A DNA stretch of 64,000 bases from Amborella trichopoda (Eukaryota > Streptophyta > Magnoliopsida > Amborellales > Amborellaceae), in the NCBI RefSeq assembly GCF_000471905.2, contig NW_006494943.1:2765616-2829615 (forward strand), in the 5' to 3' direction. Position numbers and translations under genes: made by a program. Numbering within the stretch: position 1 is the stretch's first letter; the number at the start of each line of letters is the position of its first letter. The notes below the pieces were generated by a model. It saw only the letters and a list, made by a program, of their open reading frames with translations. It was not told where the DNA came from and made no database searches. Positions 22,979-34,170 of this stretch are shown here, piece after piece.

Positions 22979-25367
22979 AGGGCTGTTTGGATACGTAGAA
23001 ATATATTGTTTGTGAAATATATTACTAATGTAAGACATTACTGTGTAATACTTTACCTGCAAATGGATTGCTACTATTTGGGTAGGATTTAGATGCAACT
23101 TGAAAAATATAGTGGTACTGTTTGGCTATGTCTGGAAGAAATATGGGGAAGTCATTAACAACATTTTACCCACACTTGCCTATAAACTATCATTTCTTTT
23201 TCTTTTTGTCACAAAATTCCACTGAAATGCAGAATTAAAGTTATCATCACATCATTTCAAAAAGATTTTCTAATAATAACATCATCATCATTCCAAAAAG
23301 ATTTTCTAATAATAACTTGTACCATTCTAAAGTCATCATCACACAATTTCCTAATTTTGCATGTCTTTCGCACTTCATGGAATCACATGTATTGAAACAT
23401 GATTAGACTTTGGTTTCAACATGTTATGTCATTGGAATATTATGATTGGAATAACATGTTTTTATTGTGATAAGCCTTATTTTTATTTATTTTTCATAGA
23501 AGTCATTCAGATGTCTATCTTTATAACTTCAAATAAGCAATAAAGTTATGATACCAAATTAAAAAAATATATGGTATAAGTTAAAAAATGGGACAAAGTT
23601 TGAATAGTAAATTTGAGGTATTGGAGGAGACTAAAGAGGTATCTTATTTGAATTGAGCTTTTACTAATATTTTATGAGGATTATGCTACATGAAATTTTT
23701 ACTAATCTCTAATGAAGATTATGTTGGGCGAAATGTTTTATTATAATTGTATTGTATAATGTTGGGTGAAATTTTTTATTATAATTGTGTTGTATAATGT
23801 TTTATTAGATATGCTAACGAGCATATGCTAAGGAGAGAGAGGGAATGAAAAAAGTATGAGAGAAATGGGACTTAGAAAAAAAAAAGTGCACGAAGGGAAC
23901 TTAAAGATAAAGAGGTTAAAGAAAAGAAAAACTTAAAGATAAAGAGGTTAAAGAAAAGAAAAACTGAGGAAGGGGCTTAAAGATAGAAGGAGCATTTACG
24001 CAAAAGGGAGCAAACTAGAGAGTAGCCATGTTGGCTTTAAGCAGAGATAGGACAGAGAGACATAGGCGGGAAAGATTTCCGAAAGATTACCAGTCGTAAT
24101 AGATTTTTCACAGCTTAGGGGCAGTTTGGATAGCTGGAAATATATAGTCTATGAAATATATTACTGGCTTAATACATTACTTGCAAATGGATTGTTTGGG
24201 TAGTATTTAGATGAAACCTAACAAATACATTGTTACCGCTCAGCTATGTTGAGAAGAAATATGGGAAAAGTATTACCAACATTTTACCAGCACGTGCCTA
24301 TAACTAACATTTTTTTTTTTTGTCACAAAATTCCACTAAAATGCAGAATTAAATTTATTATCACACCATTCCAAAAACATTATCTAATAATAATATCATT
24401 ACGATTCCAAAAATATTTTTAAATAGTAACTTGTACCATTTTAAAGTCATCAAGACACCATTTTCTACTTATTTTTCATGTCTTGGGCACTTACATGGAA
24501 TCACATGTCTTCTAACATGATTAGACTTTGGTTTCAACATGATAAGTCATTGGAATAATATGATTCTGATTTTATTATGATAAGCCTTATTTTTATTTAT
24601 TTTTTATAGAAGTCTTTCAACTGGCTCTCTATATAAGTTCAAATAAACAATAAATTTATGATATCAAATTCAAAATCTTTATGGTACAAGTTAACAAATG
24701 GGAAGAAGTTTGATTAGTAAACTAGAAAGTTTGGTAATTGCAATAGAAAATTTTGAGGCATTGGAGGAAACCAAAGAGGCATTGGTGGAGATTAAAAATG
24801 TATCTTATTTCAATTAAATTTTTACTAATCTCTTATGAGGATTATGTTGTGTGAAATTTTTTATTATAATTATGTTGTGTAATTTCTCATTGATTACCAA
24901 TTATTAATTTTATTTTATTTTTTTATATAAGAGCTGATATGGGGTTACCAATTAAGAGGGAAATATCACCAATTATTATGGCTAAGAGGAGAAAGAGAGT
25001 GGTGCTTACCAGAGATGAGAGAAGCATCGCTTTGCTAAGTTTTTAAGCAGAGTTTGAGAGAGTGAAAATGGTGCGTCGACATTTTTAAGGGGAAAAGGCA
25101 TAGAAACACATATTTTTAAGGGGATAAGGCAAAGACGTACATGAAAAATTTCCCAAGATTAGGGAGCATAATAGATTTTGCACTTCCACAATACGTAATA
25201 GATTTCCTCGTTTTTGGGGAAATCTCCAGTAATCTATTTCCATTTCCTACGATTAAGTGTATGAAATGTCATATTTCCTTGTAATCTATTGTGATTTCCA
25301 AGTACCCAAACGGCCCTTTAATGTGTTTCGGAAATCTCATGTAATCTCTCTATTTGTATCCAAACGG
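22979..25367 (+). mobile_element. Harbinger-like non-autonomous element A, split by copy B
   Basis: The left end AGGGCTGTTTGGATACG is preceded by TTA. The right end ATTTGTATCCAAACGG is followed by TAA. Copy B (24118-25317) sits inside it. Removing B leaves about 1.19 kb, close to the length of B. Internal tandem duplications are present at about 23255-23320 (AAAGATTTTCTAATAATAAC twice) and about 23900-23965 (CTTAAAGATAAAGAGGTTAA twice). There is no transposase. The GTTTGG ends and TTA target are typical of PIF/Harbinger derivatives. Confidence 0.7.
24118..25317 (+). mobile_element. Harbinger-like non-autonomous element B, nested in A
   Basis: The left end GGGGCAGTTTGGATAGCTGG and the reversed right end AGGGCCGTTTGGGTACTTGG form imperfect inverted ends. 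TTA occurs on both sides (24115-24117 and 25318-25320). It shares its interior with A (for example ACAAAATTCCACTRAAATGC and GATTAGACTTTGGTTTCAAC). It is 1200 bp and non-coding. Confidence 0.8.
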
Positions 25368-25423
25368 TAAGAATGTCATATTTCCTTGTAATTGATTGTC
25401 TTTCTAGATACCCAAATATTACA

Positions 25424-26576
25424 AGGAAATATAACATTTCCATCGTTTGGTCACAGACATTTTCATCATTGGGTACACTTTATAGAAATGGAAAGAGATT
25501 ACTAGAAATTTTCCAAAAAATCACGAAAGAGCACTGTAAAAAGTGAAAAATCTATTACATGATGGTAATATTTGGAAATCTTTCGTGGCGCCCCCTCTCT
25601 GCCCTATCCCCGCTTAATAAAATGCCAACCCACCTATTCTCTCTAACGGTTTGCATAGGTACTCCCTCCCTCTCTAAGCCCTTCCTCCCTCTCTAAGCCC
25701 ACCCTCTCTCTCTTGAGCCCTAATAAGTAGTTTGCATGCTCCCTCTCTTTAAGCCCCTTATGTACTTTGTCCTCTTCTTTTTTTTTTTTTAAAGCCCTTC
25801 TTTTTTTAAGCCCCTTTGTCTTTAAGCCCTTTGTCTCATTTGTAGTCTTTTCTTTTTTTTTTTTTTTTTTTTTAATCCCCATTTCTCATTTGGATTTTTC
25901 AATTATAATAAAAATTTCACCCAACATAATTCTCATAATAGATTAGTAAAAGCTCAATTGAAATAAGATACATCTTTAGTCTCCTCTAATACCTCAAACC
26001 TTCTAGTTTATTAATCAAACTTCTTCCCATTTTTTAACTTGGTATTATAAATTGGTTGCTTATTTAAAATTATATACACAGACATTTGAAACACTTCTAT
26101 AAAAAATAAATAAAAATAAGGCTTATTATAATAAAAAATATTCTTCCAATCATATTATTCCAATGACTTATCAGGTTGAAACCAAAGTCTAATCATGTTA
26201 GAATATGATTATATGTAAGTGCCAAAGGCATACAAAATAAGTAGGAAATTGTGTCTTTTTGGAATGGTGATGATGTTATTATTAGAAAAATAGTTTTGGA
26301 ATGATGTGATAATGACTTTAATTCTGTATTTTAGTGGAATTCTGTGACAAAAACAAAAAGAAATAATAGTTTATTGGCAAGTACTGGTAAAATGTTGGTA
26401 ATGCATTTCCCATATTTCTTCCAGACATAGCCAAACAATAGCATTGTATTTCCCAGGTTGCATCTAAATACTACCCAAACAGTAACAATCCATTTGCAAG
26501 TAATGTATTACACAATAATATTTACTCCAGTAATATATTCCATAGACAATATATTTTCAGGTATCCAAACGGCCCC
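25424..26576 (-). mobile_element. Harbinger-like non-autonomous element C, inverted
   Basis: It carries the reverse complement of the A/B interior (GTTGAAACCAAAGTCTAATC near 26175-26195). Its right edge, TATCCAAACGGCCCC, is followed by TTA. The left edge is a head-to-head junction with a roughly 50 bp right-end fragment at 25371-25423. The interior includes a pyrimidine-rich stretch with AAGCCC units at 25640-25880. Confidence 0.7.
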
Positions 26577-26589
26577 TTAGTATCACACC

Positions 26590-28280
26590 TATAACCAGTA
26601 GCCGGTTTTTCTTGCTTTTACCCCCCGTCAAAATGTTTTAAAGGCATTTCTCTCTCTATATCTCTCTCTCACACACACACACACACATTGAAAAATACGG
26701 TCTGGTACAAAAGTATGCCGAACAGATTTCTACTTTCTGGAGTTCCAGAAGTCTCGTGGCCGATCCAGCATACCGTCATGCTGAACTAAAATTGTTTGCT
26801 TTGGTACACTAAAAAAATGTGTCGGATCAATCACAAGACTTTTGGATTCCATAAGCTAAAATTCAGTCCGACACAATTTTATACCGGATCTCTTTTTTTT
26901 TGCTTTGGTCTGGCACAAAAGTGTATCAGACCGGTCACAGCGCGATTTCCAAAAGCTAGAAGCCGATCCTCCACTTTTGTGCCGAACTGTACCTTTTAAC
27001 GCAAGAGAGACTAATATTGAGTGGAGAGAGAAAAGAGAGGGCGGGAAGAAGGTGAAAGAGAGAGAGGGCCCTGAGCCGTGCTTTCATTAAAAAAAAATTT
27101 AGAAACATGCAAAAATAAGTAAAGTTTTAAGTTTTTAAATATCCTAAATTTGATTTTTTTTTATGGAACATTTATATGATGGATTACCTCTTAATTTTCA
27201 TGGTGTGTATTAATGTTTTGGACTTCTCTTTTAGACATTATCTCGTGCTACAGCGTTTTTACCATAGTTGCCTTTATCCTTTGTGCGAATGTCCATCCAA
27301 CCCTGTGGATACAGTAAATGATTACTATGTGGTCCCAATCCAAGTGCTAGTTTTATATATGTATAATAAATGGGGGATGATCATGTGTATTTTCAATACA
27401 CTTGTTAGTGTGTGATTTTTGTAGGGATCTCAGAACCCCGTTAGCATATGGAACCGGGAATTTAAAATATCGGATCTCATTCAGGAATCTCAAATACCGG
27501 GATCCCAACCAAGATCGTGTACTCAATTGAATCTCATATACCGACATCCCACCCAAAATCGTGTATTCAATTGGCTAAATGCGAAGTAAATGAATACAAA
27601 CTATATATCGAGTGCGAGAAATAAAGTAAATATAAAAAGCGCACCACAACAACACACAATTTACAATAATACATGATCACAACCTCGGCAACTAGAAATC
27701 TACTATCACAATGAATAATATAATTTTGAATTACAAGAGATAATACCTATATCTAAACCTTTCTAAACCCGCTCTCCCAATCGAGCAACACTGTCGATCA
27801 ACGTCATCTTTCCCACTGCAATATCGCTGCTACTTATGGGAATACTGCTTCTCTCTCAAAGGTCATATATCTCTCTCTTGGAGACCATATTGGAGATCAT
27901 GGATTTCACTTTCTTGCTTCTCAAGAAAATCAGTTCTTTTTACGATAGAAGAAAATATAGGTATGGTGATTTAGCTATCACCAAACCTAACAACTTTTGA
28001 ATCGTCAATCTTAAATTTCATCAAACCTAATAAATTTTGAAACTAATTAACGTTAATATCTTTTGACCTTGACTATTCTTTTACTTTTTTTTACTGTTCT
28101 CCCTACACACGAAAACTCTCCCGGGTTTCTCTCCTACTTTCTCTCTCTATTTTTTTCCATCTCAATTTGCCCTTTGTTCTCTTTTAACAATATAGTTGCA
28201 TTCCTTCGCACGGAGGTGAAGGTTAAAATCAAACCAGCCAAAAGCAAAAAATAAGCAAAAATTAATTTTTTTTTTATTTG
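26590..28280. other. Intergenic with short repeats
   Basis: A CT/CA microsatellite lies at about 26648-26687. Diverged copies of a GGTCTGGYACAAAAGTRT motif follow at about 26698 and 26907. A 46 bp tandem duplication (CCAAATCGTGTAYTCAATTG-like) lies at about 27485-27575. I find no supported gene. Confidence 0.5.
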
Positions 28281-28292
28281 GTGTTGATGAAA

Positions 28293-28802
28293 GGGAAATA
28301 TTTCTATAATTCTTCTACAGCATAGAAGTTCTATCCTCCCCTACCATCCAGCCGACTAATTTTGATCAAGAGAGCCACTCACCGTTTGATTTTAGATCCG
28401 ACGTCTCAAAGTATTTTATTTTATTTTTCTTATACAAATTGTCTGAATATGAAATTTGCTATGTGCTATCTTCTCATTGGGGCGCAGTTATAAAAAATAT
28501 TAAAAATAATTTTTTGATAAAATATAATGACCAAAATACCCCTTCAAACTTTCAGGGGTATTTTGATCATTTTATTTTATTGAAAATATTTTTTTATATT
28601 TTTTACTAGTGCGAGTTTAATAGAGGAATAAAAGTCCAAAATTTGGTGTCAAAATAGTCTATAAAAATAATAATAATAATAAAATAGTATAAAGACATGA
28701 CATTGTGATGAGGGCAATCTTAGCCCTCCATTCAAAATGAACGGTTGGATAAGGAGGAGTATATAAGTTTTATGCTGTAGGGGAAGCATAGAAAGCTTGC
28801 TC
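28293..28802. mobile_element. MITE family Y, intact copy
   Basis: It is 510 bp with inverted ends: TTTCTATAATTCTTCTACAG on the left, and the right end reversed is TTTCTATGCTTCCCCTACAG. The flanking 9-mers TTGATGAAA (28284-28292) and TTGGTAAAA (28803-28811) match at 7 of 9. Only transitions separate them, so they are a plausible old target duplication. It is nearly colinear with 60653-61556 once the nested element there is removed. Non-coding. Confidence 0.8.
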
Positions 28803-28829
28803 TTGGTAAAAATCCCAAGGAACTTTTAT

Positions 28830-29480
28830 CTCTCCTCTGTGGATGATGATCCATTTCTCTCTTCTTTGGGTACCCAAGACCTAACTGTGGAGGCTTTCTC
28901 TCCCTTTTGGACCCAACGATGGAGTCCCTCTTCCTACTTTGTTGCAATAGTGATGAATAACCAGTTGTGATTGGTTGTCTATTTGTCCATCTCCTTTGGG
29001 TGCCAAAGGCCGAACTGTAGAAGGATCTTCTTTCCCCTTTCGTTGCAATGGAAAAGGCTTAAAAGTGTGCCATTGGCTGCCTTGACAGAGTCCGTAGGGT
29101 TAGAAGCAAGGGAAATCCCTATAGCAGAAAAGGCCAAAAAAATAAAAGAACAAACGATCAGAGTAACAGATAGAATTGTGTGCAGGCTTCCCAATTAAAG
29201 AGAGAGAACAGATAATATTGTGATGGTGGTTTTCTTCAAAACCATCCTAAACTAGGAGAGAAAGAGCAGAGCAGGTATCGCTGCTGATTAAAAAAAATGT
29301 AGAAGAGATCTCAAAGAGAATGGAATGGGTGCCATGCTAGAGAGAGCCATGAAACGGGTGCCAGGCAAGAGAGAGAAAGAGGATCTTTAGCCGGTGTCAC
29401 CGCTACTTAAGATCAGATCGGGAAGAAATTTGTGGCCCGAATGTGCACTGTCTCTATGACTCCATTCTTTTAGTGGAAGA
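28830..29480. other. Intergenic, weak internal duplication
   Basis: A roughly 95 bp text (CTTTGGGTRCCMAAG...CCTAACTGT or CCGAACTGT, ending TTGTTGCAAT or TCGTTGCAAT) occurs at about 28862 and 28989. The minus-strand frame 29194-28979 encodes 71 residues with a hydrophobic N-terminus, but I do not recognise it. Confidence 0.4.
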
Positions 29481-29486
29481 ATGGTG

Positions 29487-29602
29487 AGAAAGAAGGAGCT
29501 CTTAATCGAGAGGATGAGAAGGTTGTGTTTCTAAAATTTTAGGAAAGAAGGAGCTCTTAATCAAGAGGATGAGAAGGTTGTGTTTCTAAAATTTTAGGAA
29601 AT
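29487..29602 (+). repeat. Near-perfect 55 bp tandem duplication
   Basis: AAGAAGGAGCTCTTAATCGA and its continuation through TTCTAAAATTTTAGG is repeated at once with a single difference (CGAGAGG to CAAGAGG). The high identity shows a recent event. Confidence 0.9.
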
Positions 29603-29632
29603 AAAATAGTGAGAGATTGAAAAGCATGTAGC

Positions 29633-30113
29633 GACTTGGGTGCTCGTCCTAGAAAAGTGCAAAAGACTCCAACACATCATATTACTGTGTATTTAAAATA
29701 CTCATGATCATTCCCCATAGTACATACATATAGTACATCGGTTTTTTTTGCTTTTATTTTGCATGATGGTTATATTCTTTTATGCATGTTAGGTTTTCTC
29801 TCTCACACACACTTTCTCTCTCTCAATAGAAGGTCTCACATTTTTTTCGTGCATGTGATATCGTGTGTAGAGAGCTCCACACCTCCCTTTTTTATGGTGA
29901 GAGAAATGGACCTTTAATTCATGTAGGTGTAACCTCGTCATGAATGGGAACCTTTATGGTGCATGGTGCATGGTGCATATCATTCATGGAGAAGTAACTC
30001 CCTCATGAAGAGATGTAACATCTCCCTATCTCCCTTCATGTAGTAACATAAGTCAAACATTAAGGAGGTGTGGTCCACTTGGGTTACACTAGGAATGCAC
30101 CCTTATATCTACA
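29633..30113 (-). repeat. LTR-like sequence paired with 41261-41875 (Copia-3 left LTR)
   Basis: It shares with 41326-41875, in order, ACTTGGGTGCTCGT, CTCTCACACACACTTT, TGTGTAGAGAGCTCCAC, TGGTGCATGGTG, GTAACTCCCTCATGAAG, and CATGTAGTAACRTAAGTCAA. The right edge in plus orientation is ATATCTACA (minus strand begins TGTAGATAT). A purine-rich tract, AAATGGGAGA on the minus strand, lies just outside it, as expected at the 3' LTR of a minus-strand element. Confidence 0.75.
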
Positions 30114-30700
30114 TCTCCCATTTGTCTTGTATGTGGGAGGAGTTACATGCCCAAATAAGAGTTGTCGTTTGTTATCACATCGTGAGTATTTTTTCATACA
30201 AAGTAATGATGCAGTGTGTGACCTACTAGAGCGAACATTCTGTTAGAGAGAATCATATCAAGTTTCCAACCAACTAGCATGGAACATCTCATCTCTCCAA
30301 TACCTACAAAACAAAAACTACTCCAGCTGTCCTAGACACGATTTGATCACATCGAACTAAGTTCTCCTCTAATCACTCATGAGCCCAGCTTAGAAGATTA
30401 TTTAGCCTATTTGTACGCAATTACATTCAACGCGTACGTAATGTGTACTATTTTCTTATGGTACCAAAACAGAGTATAATATCAAATGGTCTTCACTAAC
30501 AACATACATTATTCTACTATGTCCCAACCATTGTCTCTACAATGTCCCAGACGAGTCTCATACTTGACCCTGAGGAGTACATGCCAACGTGAATGATCAA
30601 AGAAACATTTCCTAATACAATCTAAGGTCTATGAGGGCATCATCAGCACCTACTTAGTAGCCTTGCATGTTATACATCATTTTTGACGTACTTGTATCCC
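30114..30700 (-). other. Probable 3' non-coding end of Copia-3
   Basis: This sits next to the left LTR and shows no protein similarity. By position it could be the region after RNase H, cut off from the rest of Copia-3 by later insertion. Confidence 0.35.
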
Positions 30701-32470
30701 TGAAGCGAATAAGGAGAGAGACGGTAGTAACCTAGTCCCTTCGGTACCTAAAACACCGCCAGACCATGGGAACACTATAGCAATAAGCCTAAAATTAGGC
30801 GATCTCTAAAAAAGTGTCAGAATGGCCTCAAATTTCATGATATGGTATTTTAGCTACCCTAAGGACACCCACAAAGTTTCGTCACATTCTGACGAGTTTT
30901 GATATGATCAGGATGAAACTTGGTTTTCAAATCCAGTTCCTGTCATTCTAAAATGGATCTTATACCTATATCCCTATTTTTGGGGTCCCAAAACAATATT
31001 AGACTACCGTTATTGGATCTAGAACATTGAAAAATCCCCAAGTACCAAATTTTGGCTCAATCGGACCCTTCGGGATTTTTTCGGGTCTAACTTACCGTAA
31101 AAGAATGGGTCTTACACTATTGTAGTACAACTCAGTCAACCTGTTTCCATTTATTGTAATGTGTTTTCTCTTTTTGGGATAATTTTTCAAATGCTCATAA
31201 ATCGCTCGTTTTGAGTCCAATTAAGCCCAAATTTGGATACGAGCTAGATCTCGACGACCCAATCATTTTTTCATATAGCACCCATCGTGACGTGGCCCGA
31301 AACGAGATAATTTCTAGAGAGAAGATGGGCTCAAAGCATGAAAATTTAGATTTTATAAAAGAAGAACATCCAATTCTTTGAGAGGCCATAGCTCAACATC
31401 CCAATGTCGAATCGTCTCAACGATAGGTCAGTTGCGATCATGCTTCGAAGAGCTACAGTTTGATATAATTTTTATGTATGATCGTAGGCCGGATGACACG
31501 AATTCTACAGTAAAAAATGGCATATTTTTTTTATTATTGAAATCTCATTTTCCAACGACTTCCCAAAATTGGAATATGCTCAAACGGATACCAAAATAGA
31601 TGAAATTTATTATCTTGGAACACCAAAGATCTTGTTGGATTGATGGTCATAGAATCACAAGTTTATCGAACTTGGCCGAATTTTGGGCTCTTCCTTAAAA
31701 ATCTGTTTCAGAACGATCAAAGGGTATCAAAATGTGCACAATAGTTCAAGCATTGATTGTACGATGATTGATCGTTCGAATTACCACCGTAAACGTCCGA
31801 AAAATCTCTCGAGGCCTAGTAATGGTAAGAGGCCCCTCATGGAGGGATGATTTTGTTATTTGTTGACAAGTGGTTAAGGGTCCAAAAATAGGATTAATAT
31901 TTTAATTCATAAAATGTGTGATTTTTTTACAATTTTGGTAGTTTTTTAGCAATCCACCAGTGTTTTATGGCTGCTCTATTTAAGGAACTCAAGTCATTTA
32001 TAATAATCTCTCTTGATCTCTCTTGAAATGTTAGAAATTAATGAGAAAGGCTTGAGAATTCTAAGGCTTAGGCTTGTTCTTTTTGCTTTGCTTTCAAGTT
32101 CAAGACTCAAAATGGGAGGAGAGAAAAACATTTCTTAGAGAGAAAATACCCCTAAGAACCTTTCATTCCCTAGAAACCCAAAATTTCCACTCCCTTAAGG
32201 TTCCCAACTCCCATTCCCCTACTCCCTAGGACTCCTAATTTCCATGCACCTTAGAACCCCTAGCTTCCAATCCTACTCCATACACCCTACACCTTACCTT
32301 ACACCGTACACCTCAGCTAGCCTATACCTTAACCCATCCCATACACCCTAGTTCCTATACACCATACCTCAACCCAACCCAACCCACCTAAGCTAGACAC
32401 TTAGACCTTAGACCCTAACCTTGATCTAAGGCTAAGACTTCTCTCTCTCATGTGCATGCAAAAGGACCAT
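30700..32470 (+). other. LTR-like region of a gypsy-type element (tentative)
   Basis: The texture resembles a long plant gypsy LTR: CCCAAATTTGGATACGAG, GTGACGTGGCCCGAAACGAG, and a TATA-like CTATTTAAGG at 31977-31986. After that comes a C- and A-rich stretch (32160-32410) with many CCTA, CACC and CAACCC motifs. I found no matching second LTR or primer-binding site, so this is only a suggestion. Confidence 0.3.
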
Positions 32471-32509
32471 TGAAGGCGCACTAAACCTGAGCCATCTAAG
32501 TCCACTCTC

Positions 32510-32540
32510 TCTCTTCTCCTTCCTCTCTCTCTCTTTCTCT

Positions 32541-32583
<43 letters not shown>

Positions 32584-32586
32584 GCT

Positions 32587-32636
<50 letters not shown>

Positions 32637-32676
32637 CTCTACGTCTCGTCGTCTCTCTCTCTCTCTCTCTACGTAC
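32510..32676. repeat. (CT)n microsatellite before the assembly gap
   Basis: Long CTCTCT runs are broken only by CGCTCGA and ACGTCTCGTCGT. This is a likely cause of the assembly gap that follows. Confidence 0.95.
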
Positions 32677-32834
32677 NNNNNNNNNNNNNNNNNNNNNNNN
32701 NNNNNNNNNNNNNNNNNNNNNNNNNNNNNNNNNNNNNNNNNNNNNNNNNNNNNNNNNNNNNNNNNNNNNNNNNNNNNNNNNNNNNNNNNNNNNNNNNNNN
32801 NNNNNNNNNNNNNNNNNNNNNNNNNNNNNNNNNN
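32677..32834. other. Assembly gap (158 N)
   Basis: This is a run of N. The true length of the missing sequence may differ. The minus-strand open frames of 96-197 residues here run across N and are artefacts. Confidence 1.
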
Positions 32835-32931
32835 GACGACGACACGGGTCGACGACGCTCTCTCCTCCTCCTCCTTCTCTCTCTCGTCGTCGGCGACGAC
32901 GACACACGACGCGTCGCGCCACCTACCCTCC

Positions 32932-32967
<36 letters not shown>

Positions 32968-33785
32968 GCTTGTACAAACCAACAGTGGGTTTGTGCACCA
33001 CTCTTTCCCTCCCTCCCTCTCTTTTTGCTAGACCCGTACCCCAAGGGGTGGGTCTGTATCCCTTCAATCTCTCTCCTTATATACTCCATATCTCTCTCTT
33101 CCCACTGTCATAGGACATAGGACAACAGCGTGACTGCTGCCCCTTTCTTTCTCCCTCATCTTCTCTCTATCTCTCTCTTTTTCTCCTCTTTTCACTCTTC
33201 ATCTCTCTCCCACATCTGCCATTCTCTCTCCCTATCTTGCATGCTCGCTTTCTTCCTCTCTCAAAATCTTTCACGGACAGCAACAGTGCTGCTACCCCAT
33301 CTCTTCTCTCTCTCGTTCTTTTCTTTCTCCCTCATCCCTCTCTCAAAATATTTCACAGGTAGATGCTGCTCTATCTCTTCTCTCTTTCTCATTCTTTGCT
33401 TCATTTCTCTCACTTCTGCTCTCTTTCTCTCAAAATCTCTCACGTGTCCCCCCTTTCCTTCGATTTCGTCTCTCTCCCTCTCTCTCTCTCTCATGGTTGT
33501 ACGGACCAGTAGTGGGTCCGTGCACCACTCTCCCTCTTATCCTCTCGCCTCTCTCTCACTCTCACTTTCTCTCCCTCCTCTATCACGGACCTATGCCAAG
33601 GGCGGGTTTGTCTTCACTCCGTCACCCCCTCCTTCATTCTCTCATACTCCCCCTCATTCTCCCCTCTTTTCACATTTCGCACGGACCTACAGCGAGTTCA
33701 TGACTTTCTTTTTTCTTTGTGCTCTCCCTCCTTTCTCCACTCTCGTCCGTGACAACCTTTCCCCTTCTCTCAGTCTCTCTACCTC
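32835..33785. repeat. Pyrimidine-rich tract with repeated hairpin cassettes
   Basis: Within CT-rich DNA, two hairpin types recur in the same order. Type A is TGTACAAACC-AACAGT-GGGTTTGTGCA (32972-32998) and TGTACGGACC-AGTAGT-GGGTCCGTGCA (33498-33524). Type B is GACCCGTACCCC-AA-GGGGTGGGTCTG (about 33031) and GACCTATGCC-AA-GGGCGGGTTTG (about 33588). The stems are preserved by paired changes, for example AAACC/GGGTTT against GGACC/GGGTCC. Open frames here are compositional. Confidence 0.75.
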
Positions 33786-34170
33786 CTAAATCCTCTCTTC
33801 TCTCTCTCTTATTTTGTTCAGTCTCTCTCTCTCCCTCTCTATACACAAGTATTATCTCTCTCTTATTTTGTTCATTCTCTCTCTTATATGCAATTATTTT
33901 TTCTCTTTTATTTTGTTCATTTTCTCTACATCATTATTTTCTCTGTCTTATTTTTTTCATTCTCTCTCTCCTCTATGTCACTATTTTTTCTCTCTCTTAT
34001 TTTATCATCTTTTATCTCTCTCCTCAACACAACTATTTTCTCTTTCTTATTTTGCCATCTCTCTCTCCTCTATGCCACTATTTTCTCTCTTTCTCTTATT
34101 TTGTTCATTCTCTTTCCTCTACTCAACCATTTTCTCTCTCTTATTTTACTCATTCTCTCAAAATCTTTCC
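33786..34170 (+). repeat. Minisatellite, about 48 bp unit, about 8 copies
   Basis: Each unit contains TCTCTCTTATTTTGTTCATT followed by CTCTCTCCTCTATGYCACTA-like text and TTTT. Units differ by substitutions and small indels. A second, longer-period repeat (CTATCTTTCAYGCTACC with CCACCC and CTCACTCTTTT) follows at about 34290-34500. Confidence 0.75.

Noticed and set aside
25643..25882. 79-residue Lys/Glu-rich minus-strand frame
   Set aside because: It is low complexity within Harbinger-like copy C, built from repeated AAGCCC and T-runs.
28979..29194. 71-residue minus-strand frame with a hydrophobic start, considered as a DUF1218-like or small secreted protein
   Set aside because: The resemblance is only hydrophobic composition. 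There is no conserved cysteine pattern, and the DNA is part of a weak internal duplication.
32496..33089. 197-residue minus-strand frame with Arg/Glu repeats
   Set aside because: It runs across the N gap and a (CT)n microsatellite, so it cannot be supported.
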